Assembly: GCA_004519485.1 (NCBI GenBank)
Contig: CP038131.1
Location: 1,003,001-1,067,000, forward strand
Length of the DNA stretch: 64,000 nucleotides
Reading direction: 5' to 3'
Origin: Nannochloropsis oceanica
Lineage: Eukaryota > Sar > Eustigmatophyceae > Eustigmatales > Monodopsidaceae
The notes beneath the pieces were generated by a model. It had not been told where the DNA came from. It searched no databases and was given only the letters and a program-made list of their open reading frames with translations. Shown one piece after another: positions 33,412 through 44,988 of this stretch. Every line of letters starts with the position of its first letter. The first letter of the stretch is position 1. The position numbers and the translations under genes were made by a program.

Positions 33412-35150
33412 CGATGAGCCAGGAGCTGGGCCCGTGGAGGGATCCCGATTCGATCTGCTCTCGGCGCCACGCCCGTGCTGTCCTTCCTCCCTCTTCCAAC
33501 CCCTCCGAGACGCCCAAACCCATCCCCTTCCTCGTCATCATCATCATCGTCATCGTCATCAAATAACACCCGTCGTCGCGGTGGCAGCTTGATTCTATCC
33601 TTCTTACTCTTCCCTTCCCCGCCAAGCAGCCCCTTCTTCAGGCCCTTCGTCAGGCTCGTTAAAGATTTCCCTAACGCCTGCGCTCCCTCTGTCACATCAA
33701 AATCGGGCACCAATTGCTTCCATGCCGCCGATGTAATGCCGCCATCTCTCTCCCCCTCCTTCGCCCTTGTCCTCAATCCCGCCTCGCTCCTCCTCCCCTG
33801 CTTCAGCCCCTCCCCGTCACCCCTCCCTCCCTCCCTCCCGCGCAACAGAGCCGGACTCCTCCCCACCACTCCCCTCTTGCCACTCCCAAATACATCCCCC
33901 GGCGAGAAGCTAAAGGTGAAACTCGGCCCTCCCCCATTCCCCCCCTCCTCCTTCCCCTTCCTCCTCCCGCTACCCGCCGCGACGTCCATCTCAGGCCCGT
34001 CATCCACCAGCCCATGCCTGGCCAAAAAGGCCGCTGAAACCCTCTTAAATCTATCCACCGGCGCTGGCATGAGGCTCTCTGCGGACAGGACCTCTGCCTC
34101 GTCCTCCTCCTCTTCTTCCAACAACAACCCCGCCCTCCCTCCCTCCTTCCCTCGCATCCTTTCCCTTCTTTCCCTCTCGGACATCATCCTTCCCTGTTCT
34201 GCCTCCAGACCCAGGCGAAGGAAGAGAGTGGTGTGCTGCGCAAGGAAGCGAATCAGATAAACCAGGACGCAGTAGAGTTGAGGAACGTAAGCATGAAAAA
34301 GTTCGCGGAGGACTAGACACAGGGCGAGCGTCATTCTCCCAGCGGAGGTCTCAAGCAAGCTTTCCTCAACAGGCGAGGGATGCCGCTCGGGAGAAGGAGG
34401 AGGGTTGGGGGCACGGCGACAACGATGGCGTGGACGTTGTCTCCCTGATTGGGTTTCTTCATCCCCTTTTCCTCCATCTTTTTCAACTTCAGCAGCAGCT
34501 GCTGCTGTGGCATCTCCTTGTTGCTCTCCTTCCACTTTCTCTGAAAGTGCCATATCGCCTTCTTCAGCCCTGCGTTGGCGTCGCCCTTGCTTTCTCGTCG
34601 TAGTTTTTTCTTCTAGCAGAGGTTCGATCGGAGGTAGGGCTTCTACAGGCGATTCCTCTGCCGTCGGCGTCTTGGCCTTGCCTTCCTTCTTTTCCTTTTC
34701 CACGCCCACCTCTTTCTCTTCTTCATGAGCTGTCCCGTGGCCAGATTCCTCGTCGGCTTGCGCGGGTGATACGGAAGGAGACATTGCTGCCGAGACGGCT
34801 GCTACGGGTCTCTCTTTCTCGCCATTCCCCTCCTTCCTCTCGTTCGTGTTGGTGGTTGTGGTAGTGGGGATGCTCGGCTTCTTGACATTGCTACTATAGC
34901 TGGAGGTTGTGCTTATGGTTGTCGTTGAGGATTTGGAAGACCGTTTGATGCCGCCGCGCACACGAGAAAGCCACTGTAGTTTTCCCCGCTGGCAAGTGGA
35001 AGAAGAGGACGAGGAGGAGGAAAGGGAGGAGGAAAGGGAGGAGGGGACTTGGCTGAGGGCAGCTGCCGGCACTAATTGTATCCATAGTAGGACCAGGCTG
35101 ACCCCGGCAAGCCAAGGCGCATACTTTCTTCCTCCCTCCTTTCTTCCCAT
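32616..35150 (-). CDS. Low-complexity protein with signal peptide, unknown function
   Basis: Single exon, 844 aa; family not recognised. Residues 1-32 form a signal peptide or anchor (WLAGVSLVLLWIQLVPAAAL) followed by a Ser run. Residues 60-270 are charged and disordered. A second hydrophobic region at about 272-315 (MTLALCLVLRELFHAYV, then QLYCVLVYLIRFL) could cross a membrane or form an amphipathic helix pair. The remainder is Ser/Arg/Asp-rich with repeated short acidic cassettes (LFDDDDDDD, SIEEDEEEDEGEYW, NLFDDDDDDEYGS), each preceded by a basic RR or KKK patch, and a poly-Q run. The C-terminus RFVRQVDQVTGGRFPG followed by a helix is the best-conserved-looking part. ATG at 35150. Continuous coding bias supports a real gene despite simple composition. 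Confidence 0.65.
33370..33411 (-). repeat. CAG/CAA repeat encoding poly-glutamine
   Basis: A CTG/TTG array on the plus strand encodes a run of Gln in the disordered C-terminal half of the 844-residue protein. Confidence 0.88.
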
Positions 35151-35492
35151 TATCGTGGATGTCGATGTGGGGTTGTGTGCAGTGGGGATAGAAAGAGGAC
35201 TCGCTTCTTGTGTGAGGCTTGAGGCAGGACGATGGACGGAGCAGGGTCAATGGGTGGATCAGCAGGCAGCCACCGTGGCTGTCGTTGTCGTCCCGTCAAG
35301 CATGGAGCCGCTCTAGGAGATGATACGACCGTGTGTGCCTGTGGGCGATGTGTACAGTAGATGTAGGAGGTTGTGTTGTGTTGTTGCTTGTCCATCCCAC
35401 TAGACTTACTCGCCGAACGCAGGACTTCTTCCTCGAGGCACGCCACGCACGACCTAAACCTATTCCTCTACATAACATAAGCCACAGTAGGC
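35151..35492. promoter_or_regulatory. Divergent intergenic region, 844-aa protein / HtrA protease
   Basis: 342 bp between two start codons facing away from each other; both promoters should lie here. No motif identified. Confidence 0.45.
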
Positions 35493-37835
35493 ATGCGTCG
35501 ACACGGCTGGAATCTCCTTCGACGCGCGACGCGGGGGCACCACCTGGCACCGGTAGCTTTTTTATCGTCGAGCAGGTTAGTCAAAGTGAAGGGCACTTGG
35601 CCCCTGAGTGGAACATATCGACAGACGAGGCTTGTATGTGAGTCGTACAGGTCCCAAGTCCACTTAAGCCGGCCCTGTATACCCTTATACACTGTACAGA
35701 CAAGCTACCGCGGCATCCAATGCCACCTTTCCCTTGACTTCCCTCCATCGAAGCCCTACGTCCCCTGCCTCCTCCATCTCCTCACCCTGTCATGCTACAC
35801 CTCACACTACAACGACGGCAACTGCCGCTGCCTTGTTGCTGGGCGCGCTGCTCCTAGGACAAGATCACGAAAATGTTGCGGCTCAGGACGCGAAGGTATT
35901 TCGTTTCTTAGCGTGTAGGATAGCAGGCCTCTATTTGGTAACGCAGAGCGCCCAATGTCACATTTGCTGCGTTCCTATCCATTTCTTTTTCTCTCCTCTC
36001 CACGGATCATCAACAAGCATGAAGAATGTTGCATTGCAATCGTCAGAGGATAATTATCAACTCATCTTCTTTCTTGTCTTTCATCCCTCCCTCGCGTTCG
36101 GTATACCCGCAGACTCTCCCTCCCAAAGGCTCTGCTCACGGCAATGGCCTCGGCCGCTACTTCGTCGCTGACGCTGTCGAAGCCGCCGCACCCGCCGTGG
36201 CCAACATAACAGTTAACATCAAATTCCACGCAGGGAGGTGGATGCCTACATATGCGACACAGTCAGGTACGATAAGCTCCGATTCGATGCATGCGGGAGA
36301 AAAGGAGGGAGGGAGGGAGGGAGGGAGGAAGGAAGGAAGGGAAGGGGTAAGGACTCGTGAGTACTAGCACTTTACCAACACGGTTCTGACCTCGCGTCTT
36401 CCTTTCTTAGAGCCTTCATAACGATCCTTTGGACCTATACCAAGGCAAGGCATACCCATCATAACGCACCCTGATCCAACTAATGAAACGCTTTACGCGC
36501 ACATTCAGGTTCCGGGTTTGTGATCTCAGAAGATGGGCTGGTGGTGACGAACGCACATGTGGTTGCCTCAAGCATAGGAGAGGACAATCCGGTAATGATA
36601 ACCCTGACGGATGGACGGAGATTTTCAGGGAAGGTAAGGGAAAAAGGAAAAGGAGAAAGTGAAAAGGAGCGAGGGGTTGTGGCTCCTATTTGAAAAGCCA
36701 GTAGTATGCTAACTTTCCCCTCCCTCCCTCCCTCCATCTCTCCCCCGCTCCGTTCCTCCTTTCCTCATTTCCTCCCGTTCCACCAGGTGCACAGCGTTGA
36801 CACTCGTACCGACGTAGCCCTGCTGCAAGTAGAGACCAAGGGACAAAAGCTGCCAGTGGCTCGGATCGGTCAAAGCTCGAGCTTGCGGCCGGGCGAATGG
36901 GTGGTGGCGTTGGGGAGCCCCCAGGGGTTGGCCAACACTGTGACTGTGGGAATCGTGAGTGCGGTGGCAAGGCTGGGATCGGAGTTGGGGTTATTGCACA
37001 CCAGGGCGGAGTATATCCAGACGGACGCCGCGATTAATGCTGGGAATTCGGGTGCGTTGCGTGGTTCCATTGTACTTATTCATCTACCCACCCCTTTGTA
37101 ATTATATGTTCATTTAGTTGATAAAAATGCATATCCTATTCATTTACTAATTTTCGATTTCTTTCTCTTCATTTCAATCTATTAGTAGATCTTACATTTT
37201 CCTAATCCACCAAATTACGAAATTCGAAAAACAGGTGGACCCCTGGTTAACCTTGATGGAGAGGTGGTGGGTATTAGCAGCATGAAGCTCGAGTACTCGG
37301 ACGGCATCGGGTTTGCAATTCCCATTGACAGCGCCTACCAGGTAAAACTGTGGTGATGGCTAGTCGACCAACCCCGGGGAGCGAGGGAGGGAAGGATAGC
37401 TCTACTGAATCGAGACTACTTGAGGATTGATTCAAAAACATTATTTATTCATCCATTCTACTCCCTGAAATTGCCTCCCTACTGGTAAACCAGATTATAA
37501 AACAACTTGTCAAATACAAGCGAGTCCGCCGTCCTTATGTCGGCCTCTCCTTCCGCCTCGTCACCGTCGAAGGTTTGAAGCCCACCAAAGAGACAAAAGA
37601 GGTGGGCATGTTGGTACTCGAAGTAAAGCCGGGGAGCCCGGCAGAGAAAGCAGGGTTGCAGGAAGGAGATGTGATCGTAGAGATCGATGGGGCTAAAGTG
37701 AGGGGGTTGGGAGATGTGACGGAGAAAATTGGATTGGAGCCGGAGAGGACGTTCCAAGTCAAGGTGATCAGGGAGGGGGAAGGAAAACAGATGGTGATGG
37801 GTGTGACAAGCGTGGCGGATGAGAGGGGGGAGTGA
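35493..37835 (+). CDS. HtrA-type serine protease with PDZ domain, mitochondrial (HTRA2-like)
   Basis: Seven exons: 35493-35575, 35700-35895, 36113-36266, 36509-36633, 36787-37051, 37235-37341, 37494-37835; 423 aa, all junctions in phase. HtrA proteases degrade misfolded proteins in organelles and the periplasm. The catalytic triad is complete: His161 in VVTNAHVV, Asp195 in [10 protein letters not shown], Ser274 in [34 protein letters not shown] before the protease and [32 protein letters not shown] of the single C-terminal PDZ domain match HTRA1/2/plant DegP14-like proteins. The N-terminus ([20 protein letters not shown]) is a mitochondrial-type presequence, and exon 2 ends with a hydrophobic anchor ([12 protein letters not shown]), as in HTRA2. 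Tail-to-tail with the lyase-like gene. Confidence 0.94.
36306..36346 (+). repeat. (GGGA)n purine tract in an intron
   Basis: A short tandem GGGAGGGA/AGGA array in intron 3 of the protease gene, purine-rich on the coding strand, unlike most intronic tracts here. It could form a G-quadruplex. Confidence 0.75.
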
Positions 37836-38115
37836 GGGAGAAGGAGGTACAGACGGAAAGGGGGACGATGAGAGAATTTACGACTGTAGGGAGAAAGTAT
37901 AGGAGGTGGTGAGGAGAGAAGGAAGAATATGGTAGGATTGTGTTTTGAAAACAGAAAAAAACAGGAGAAATGTTATGCTTTCTTTTGCTCGCTTGCTTTG
38001 GTTGTGATTATTCGTTGTTTATCGATAGTGTCCGTTGCTAATAAAAGGTCATGCTCATTTGTTATTTACGTTTGAAGGCATCGTTGTTCTCTTTTTGTCG
38101 TCAATGCTGCCGATG

Positions 38116-40327
38116 TCACCTTTCTCGTCCTTCCTCCTCGACGTCCTCCTCGTCGTCCTCCTCGTCGTCCTCCTCCCCCAAAGCTTCCAAGCCTCCCCTC
38201 TCAAACGAAGGCGAGACCATGCTCACAATGTTCTCCCCATCCTCCCTACTTAACCGGTACGTGCTATTATAAAGCTGTACCACAAAGTTTGCCAACAAAC
38301 TCCGGTCGGGCATCGACTCCACCAACCCATATATATCCGCTTTCCCCTTTGTCGTGAGCGCCGCCGCTCCCTGCCTCCTCACGTTCTCCACCGATGTTTT
38401 GAGATCAAGCAAGAACCTGTCACAAACCTCGTTATGGTGAGGCATCACCGACAAGTGCAGAGAGGCAGGTGCTTGTTGCCTCTCCATCCACCATCCTTTC
38501 TCCTCCATCGCATCGCCCACGAGTAAAATACATACCTTCGGATCCCTGCTCACAATCGCCAGACACGTCATATCCGGCTCTGCCACAAGCCCCAACCCCC
38601 CCACCCCCCTGATGCCCTCCTTCAACCGTTCAGTCACATCCATCGTCGTCTTGGCCAGAGCGACGTACCCACTCTCCCCCAAAAGCATCATGCTCGCCCA
38701 CGCGGCGGCGATGTTCCCTCCCGGCCTTGACCCCGTCAAGGAAGGAGATCCAAAGACCCCACCAGGCCACTCGGTGTAGGTAAAAAACTGGTGGGCACGG
38801 AGGTCCGTGTTACGGTAGAGGAGGACGGAGGTGCCTTTGATGCAGTCTGAGGGGAAGAAGGAAAGGGAGGAAGGGAGGAAGGGAGGAAGGGAGGACTCAG
38901 GGATGAGAAACAGGAGAAAAATAGAGGAACGACTACAGTCAACACCCCGACAAGCCTCCTTACCCCCCATCCCCTATCTCCCCCTCCTTCACTCGGTACG
39001 TACAGCCATATCGATGCATATCCACATTGATACTCATCACGCCCGCACACCGAAAATCCCATCTTGGCACGTCATATCCCAGTTTCTCCAAGAATGGCAG
39101 CATAAAGCCTCCCAAATGCGCGTCTATATGCAAAGGCACGTTCAATTCTCTGGCCATGTCCGCCAAGCAAGGGATAGGGTCAATCACCCCGTGGGGGGCC
39201 TGTGGTGCTGACGCCACCAACAAGATTGTATTGCTCGTTACCGCAGCCTCAACCGCCTCCAACGACACCCGTTTATCCGGACCAACCGCCACCGTTATGA
39301 CACGGACCCCAAATAAATGCCCGGCCTTGATGAAGGCGGGGTGGGCTGTGAGGGGGAGGATCATCTCGGGATCGGTGATATGGGGAAGGGCTGCTCTAGC
39401 CAAGTCGCGATACGTCTTGACCGTGAGAAGAATGCTTTCCGCAGTGCCACTGGTGAGAGAACCAACGACCTCTTCATCGCCGTGAAGGAGGGAGGCGGTC
39501 ATGGCAATGACCTCGTTTTCACACTGTGGTTAAGAAAGGGAGGGAGGAAGGGAGGATGGGAAGGGTGGTGTCAATGATTGTTGTCACATCAGGTCGGAAA
39601 GCGCCACGGGCCTCATCCCCTAAACCCTCCCCCTCATCCTTTCTCATATTCATGCAGATAAATTTCTTCTTCCCTCCTCCGCTCTCGTCTCGTTCTTTCT
39701 CCTAATTTACGTGACACAAGCCAACCTCCCTACCTTGCGAATGACGGGCACCAAAGCGGGATTACTCGGATTCGTCGACTCACTCAGAAAAGCCGCAAAC
39801 GCCATCTCCACCAATCTATCATGGTCTCCCGTCACATCCACGCCACTTCGCTCTTCTAACGCGCGAAAGGCCTTGAGCAATACCTGGCAATGCGCGTTCA
39901 GCCGTTGTGTTCCTGCTTCAGGATCATAGTGCACGTACCCCAACGATTTGTGTCCTGTCTTGGAACTCCTCCTCTCGGCCGCTTTCAACGCCTCCAACTG
40001 TTGCAATATTTCCTCTCCCGAAATTCCTTCCAAAGGCAAACGAAGCATGGGGCGATGGGCTTCGCGGGTGATTTGCGACTCACTTTTAGCTAGCCGCCGC
40101 ACGGCTCCTTCCACCTCTCGTCGGACCAAGCTCTGGATAAGAATTTCCACCCCCGGCAGGTTTCGCAAGGCCTTAAATGTTGCGCTGTACACACCCACAA
40201 AGCCCTTTTGCCGAAATATGTTGAGTGTCCGGCAGGCGACGACGAAAAAGACGGCGTGCTCCAGGAACAACGCCCCGCGCAAGGCGAGCTCCAAGCTTCT
40301 GCCACTGCCGCTGCTGCCTCGGGTCAT
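38116..40327 (-). CDS. Sphingosine-1-phosphate lyase-like PLP-fold protein lacking the PLP lysine
   Basis: Three exons read right to left: 40327-39734, 39523-39004, 38846-38116; 614 aa. S1P lyase splits phosphorylated sphingoid bases into a long-chain aldehyde and phosphoethanolamine at the ER. Family landmarks: an N-terminal hydrophobic stretch (LEHAVFFVVACRTL), GYVHYDPEAG, NPSNPALVPVIRKCENEVIAM, SLTSGTAESIL, the stacking His in THIAHPAF-like LTAHPAF, HIDAHLGGFMLPF, and FGSPSLTGSRPGG. The PLP lysine normally in HKYG is replaced: the sequence reads MHRYGYCIKG, Arg at about residue 369; the second family lysine (375) is kept. The protein is therefore either inactive, uses another lysine, or has a changed reaction. 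The C-terminus ends in an acidic Glu/Asp run. No sign of broken reading; exon phases agree. Confidence 0.88.
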
Positions 40328-41029
40328 GGTGGAGGTGAAGAAGAAGGAGGTAGGGGGGAGATAAAGACGGAGGCCTGCACACGGACGAGGAGTCGAAAAG
40401 GGAGAAGAAGGGCGCGCGTGCGGCAGGCCAGGGGCACGGGCACGTCACGAAGGGGGTCTTTCGCGCTGTCGCCATGGATCGCGTGGGGGAAGGCCGGGGT
40501 AGTGAGAAAGTGTGTCAATAAGGAGCTAGAGATGAGACCGGAGACTTGGGAAAGCAGGCAATTGAGGTGATTCGCATACATCAGGATCCAGTAGCGAGAT
40601 ATATATCTTCATTGTGTGCTGTGAGTTGGAAGTGTCATTTTGATCTCGTAGAACAAGCGCGGAACTCATCAGGCTGACAGCAGGCTTGGCATCTTCGGGT
40701 GCGGGTCCGATCTGGGGCCGAGATTTCGCATGCCAAATCTCATTGACCACCGGCGCAACCACGCTGGCAATGGTAGTGGGCGAGCACATCATTGTAATAG
40801 ACATGTGAACTCTCCTTCGCCGTGGCCCTTTTCCAAATCTCTTTGTCTACAATCGGGAGGGTGGGCGAGGTCGATCGACCTCCTTGCCCTCCTCTGATAC
40901 CCTCCTCCGGGACAGACAAACCTAATGCGATTTCCACATCATCATATCCGCCGTAGGCGTCCGTCTTCTTGCCTAACACGTCGAATCCTTTCTATTTGCC
41001 TCTATCTAGCTCTTCACTGTCTCCGCAAC
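40328..41029. promoter_or_regulatory. Divergent intergenic region with a possible minus-strand exon
   Basis: Separates the lyase-like gene (-) from the small basic protein gene (+). On the minus strand, 40994 to 40740 reads as an open frame following a TAG acceptor-like site and includes KGFDVLGKKTDAYGGYDDVE and a WW-domain-like WKRATAKESSHVYYND. No partner exon was found, so it is not called as a gene. Confidence 0.35.
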
Positions 41030-41722
41030 ATGTCTGGGGCGGATTGCCGGGGTCAGGTCCTCAATGAAGCAGCGGCCTCCGTCAAGCACGACCGTGTAAA
41101 TGACGACGACGAAAACATACACGACGCCCCCCCGCCGCCTCCGACGCCATTGCACACCGATATGCGTGCTCAGCGATGTAAAGGCAACATCCTGGAGTCG
41201 TTATCGGAAATCAGTCTGGAGAATGAGGATGCGGATGAAGGCGGGGCCTGGCCGCAGCGCCCGGGAGGGAGCATGCCTTCGGCGGCCAGAACAATGATCG
41301 AGCTTAAGGCCATCGAGAAAGTGCGGAACCAGATAAATGCTTTGAACGCCGTGCCGTCTCGAGGCGGTGCGAGTCCTGCGGCTAGCTACAGAAGTGGTGG
41401 AGGAGCAGCAGCATCAGGAGGAAAGCTGTCGTTTGCCTTGCCCTCGGCCTTGGACCAGGCCACAGCTTCCTTTGGGGGGGAGACCGAGACGCTGGCGAGC
41501 TTTGATAGGATGCACAGCGGCGGCGGTAAAGGTCGGGGCCAAGGAGGGATTGGGAGCGGCGGAAAGGGTTCAGGACGCAAGGCGGTGTTATCAACGAAAG
41601 CTAGGCAGCGGAAGGTGGTAGGGACCGAGAGGGAGGAGGCGTACAACGACAGGCTGACAGGTCGGGTGGTGAAGCACAATAAGCGTAAGGAGCGCATGGA
41701 GCGACTCCGACGTGTTTATTGA
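41030..41722 (+). CDS. Small protein with basic C-terminus, unknown function
   Basis: Single exon, 230 aa; family not recognised. The first 60 residues are acidic with a Pro run; a helical patch follows (MIELKAIEKVRNQINAL, about 89-105), then a Gly/Ala-rich linker, and finally a strongly basic tail (STKARQRKVVGTEREEAYND; RVVKHNKRKERMERLRRVY) of the kind seen in nucleolar or RNA-bound proteins. Nuclear location is an inference from that tail. The frame extends upstream to an ATG at 40925, but the ATG at 41030 (context GCAACATGTC) gives a more natural start and leaves room for a promoter opposite the lyase-like gene. The conserved-looking ends argue for a real gene. Confidence 0.65.
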   Translation: MSGADCRGQVLNEAAASVKHDRVNDDDENIHDAPPPPPTPLHTDMRAQRCKGNILESLSEISLENEDADEGGAWPQRPGGSMPSAARTMIELKAIEKVRNQINALNAVPSRGGASPAASYRSGGGAAASGGKLSFALPSALDQATASFGGETETLASFDRMHSGGGKGRGQGGIGSGGKGSGRKAVLSTKARQRKVVGTEREEAYNDRLTGRVVKHNKRKERMERLRRVY

Positions 41723-42103
41723 ACAATATGATTGATTGGTCCGAGATCGGGAAGGTGGGAGCTGTAAAAATAATTGAAGGAGAGGAGGGAAGGATAGAAA
41801 GGCAGAAGCTGAGAAGGGAAAGCTCACATGTAATCACGATGTCCGCAGCCAGCCAGCAAAAACGTTAAACGAGAGCTAATGATATCAAAATACCGGAAGC
41901 TGTGCTTCCAGTAACTGTTCTGCATTGGAAAACATCACACCCAACAGAAGGAAGGAAAGAAACAATCATGCAGTCAATGTACTTAACCAGACAGCCAGCC
42001 GCACGCGCACCACGATGTAAACCCTTAAACTTATCCATTTCTTTCCACCCTTTTACCATCGCTTTATTCCTTGCCTCCTTCTGTCCACCCCCTCCTTCCC
42101 TCC
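41723..42103. other. Convergent 3' region
   Basis: Tail-to-tail interval between the small basic protein gene and the large minus-strand gene. AT-richer, no gene seen. Confidence 0.4.
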
Positions 42104-44988
42104 CTAATACCTCTTCCCGCGAGTGATCACAACCGGCCCTCTGTTTCCCCCCATATTCTCACTCATAACCCTTGTGAAAATTCCCGCAAGCACATCAAAC
42201 TCTTCACCCCCCAACGCCTCCACGACCAATGACCTTTCCTTAAACTCTAGAGAAACAATCCTCGCTCTCTTCTTCAGCTTCACTTGCATCAGATTCCGCA
42301 ACAACAAGCTCCCCTTTCCCCTCCTCTGCTGTTGTTGCTGCTGCTGCTGCTGCTGTTGCTGCCTCTTCCTCTTCCCCACCTCCTCCCGTCGACACCAATA
42401 AAGCTCCTCGCGATCCACAAATAAAAAGCGATAGTGAGGAATGACACATCCAAATCTACCGTGCTTCAGTACTTCCATTCCTTCCTCCCTCAAGAGCGTC
42501 AAATGCATGTTCTCCCTCTCTTCTCGTCGTCGACTCGCCGATACCATCGTGGCGTCTCTTGGCCCTGAAGATGAACGGCGATTAGCTCGGGCGGTGCTCT
42601 GCAAAGAGGTAAGAGGGTGGGAGAGAGGCATGGAGACGGAAGTGGAGGATGGATAGGAGAAGGGGGAGGAGGAGGAAGAGGAGGAAGAGAAGGACATACG
42701 GGAGCAGGCGCGTTCTTGGTCTCTACGGACAGTGTGATGGTTGCTGTTGTCGATCCTGGTGGAGGCGGGGTTACGGGGGGAGGCGGAGGAGGACGAGGTG
42801 CTACTCACGCTGCTACTGCTGCGATACCGTCGTGATTGTGCGTGGTAAGGAGGGCTGGAATCGGCGCCCGCTCCTGTTGCTGCTGTTGTTGCTGCTAAAG
42901 AGGAGGGCTTCGAGGAGTAAGAGCAACTAACATCCTCGCTCCTCTTCCGTCGGCCTGGCGCCAGTTGCTGCTCTGAAGGTCGACGTGTCTGCCGAGGAGA
43001 AGAGGAAGTGGAGGAAGTGGAGGAAGAAGAAAGCCTGCACTTGCTGCTTCTCATACTGTGAATGGTGGGCATACGTGGAGTCATGACTGGAGCAGCAGCT
43101 TCCACACCAGACCCTCTCGCGCTGCTACCACTGCCGCTGCTACTACCACTATTGCGAAGGCAGCTACTGCTGGACAACGATATCTTCCTTTGCAGCCCCT
43201 CCTCCTTCTCCGTCTCTCTCTCTCCCCTACATTGGGATGGCAGCCGCTGACCCATCTCTACTGAAAAAGAACAAGGCCGAGGAAAAACAAACTCGGAAAT
43301 CGACATCGGGGTCCATATCTCCGATGCAGGCAAAGGAGCCATCCCAACCGTCTGTTGTAGCCGTAACAGCTCCATTGATCGATCGTGGCACACCGTACGA
43401 AAGCACCCCTCGCAAAGCAGGAGGGGGAGAAAGCGCCGTATGTTCTCAAGCTGCTCTCCATACCCTCCCAAGACCCGCCAAACCCTACGTGAGCGACCAC
43501 ACAAACACAAACCACTATCACTTCTACTGCCATTATTACTGCTGCTGCTCCTGCAATTGTCGTTACCGCTGGAGGGGAAGGCACTTTGCGAGAGCAGGTT
43601 GATTTTCTGGGGGTTGGCCGCTAGTCGGTCAAGGACAAAGCGCAGGAGTTCGTGATGGATCGAGAACCCCAAGCTAGACCCATGTGCAGCTCGTGTCGTC
43701 ACCTCGATGGCCCATCGTAACATGTTACTCACGGATGACTTGGCCGTGGTTGAGCACGCCATCGACGATAAAGAGGACCGCCTTCTCATCGTCTGCACGT
43801 ACGTTTCCACCCCTCCTCCCCTGCTCCCGCTACAGCTACTTCCACGACTCTGACTCGCATCCCCCTTCTCCAACCCCCCTGCCCCTCCTTCTTCCAACTT
43901 CGGCAACTGCCACGCCCTCACCGCCACATCCAACAACCAGAGCATAAACGGCGTCTCCAGAGGCCCCATGACTTGCCCCCTCTCAAACTCAACTCCGTGC
44001 ACTCGTCGGCAATAATCTAATAGCCCCTCGATCAATCCCTCCTTAACCTGCCCCCCCTCCTCTCCCATCTTCAACTGCTCAATCGCGCCCAGCAAGGCTT
44101 TGAATCGAAACGAAAGCAACAATGCAATGATCTCCTCGTTGTGAATCTCAAAACTAAGAATCTCGGACAAGGGGCCCTGAAGATGCATCCAATGCTGTTT
44201 ATCCCTCGCCACGCACTCATCCAGCACGTGCTCATAAAATCCCAGATTCTGCCACGCCTCATGCTTGCTCAATGCCATCTTAAGTGTTCGCAAAAACAGA
44301 TGCCCACCCTGCCCTCCTTGTCCAAGGTAAGTCCCACTTAATTCTGACACGAGGTACACCATCCGAATACTCAAGTGGTCCTCCTGGTTATTCGCCTCCC
44401 TTAAAATAACCCGCAAGACATCAGTCAACAGGTCAAAATGTGTCAAGGAAAGCACCAAATGATTCTTCCCCGACAAGGTGTGAATTTGTAGACATTTTGC
44501 CAAGAATTGAAGCCGGAACTCTTGTATTTTGAAGAGGACTAGGTCCTCCAGACTGAGGACTTGCGTGGTGAGATTGCGGTGATGATGGTGGCCGGTTCCC
44601 AGAATGGCCTGGCCTCCAAGAAGTTTGGAAGCTAGGTCGTTGATGAAGGACTTTGAGGGGAGAAGAGGAGTTGGATGGGTTAGGGTTTCGTGGAGAGGTG
44701 AGAGGAGGATGAAGGGAGGAAAGAAATGTCGTAATAATAGGAGATATTGGTGAGGAGCGAGGGGAAGTTGGAGGAAGAAAGACAATGAAGAGAGCCCACT
44801 GCGAGCCTTTTAAGTTTTCCAAGCATGCAAACAAGAGCTTGTCTACAAGGATTCCCATCACCAGGAAGGCTATGAAGTCGAGGACTGGAACGGCCCATCT
44901 TTCGCCGTTGAAAGTCCAACTGCACACTCAGACAATCAATCCACCTCGCACAACCAGCACGCACCTTCTTCTCGCCCAGGTTGTACAT
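42104..44988 (-). CDS. Large protein with helical N-terminal domain and PH-like C-terminus
   Basis: Two exons, 44988-44965 and 44650-42104; 856 aa. The eight-codon first exon (MYNLGEKK) precedes a GTGCGT donor and joins in phase to SFINDLASKLLGGQ. Residues 10-270 are a helical domain without a firm family; the pattern HLSIRMVYLVSELSGTYL, LFLRTLKMALSKHEAWQNLG, FYEHVLDECVARDKQHW faintly recalls the KIAA0513/SBF2-type domain of membrane-traffic proteins. The middle (300-720) is Ser/Arg-rich and disordered. The last 120 residues look like a PH or GRAM-type fold: GMEVLKHGRFGCVIPHYRFL, a loop holding poly-Q, then VKLKKRARIVSLEFKERSL and FDVLAGIFTRVMSENM. A membrane-traffic or signalling adaptor is a guess. 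Extending the second exon further upstream meets a stop, which supports the short first exon. Confidence 0.7.
42327..42362 (-). repeat. CAG/CAA repeat encoding poly-glutamine
   Basis: A CTG/TTG array on the plus strand encodes about a dozen Gln residues inserted in a predicted loop of the PH-like domain of the 856-residue protein. Confidence 0.88.
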
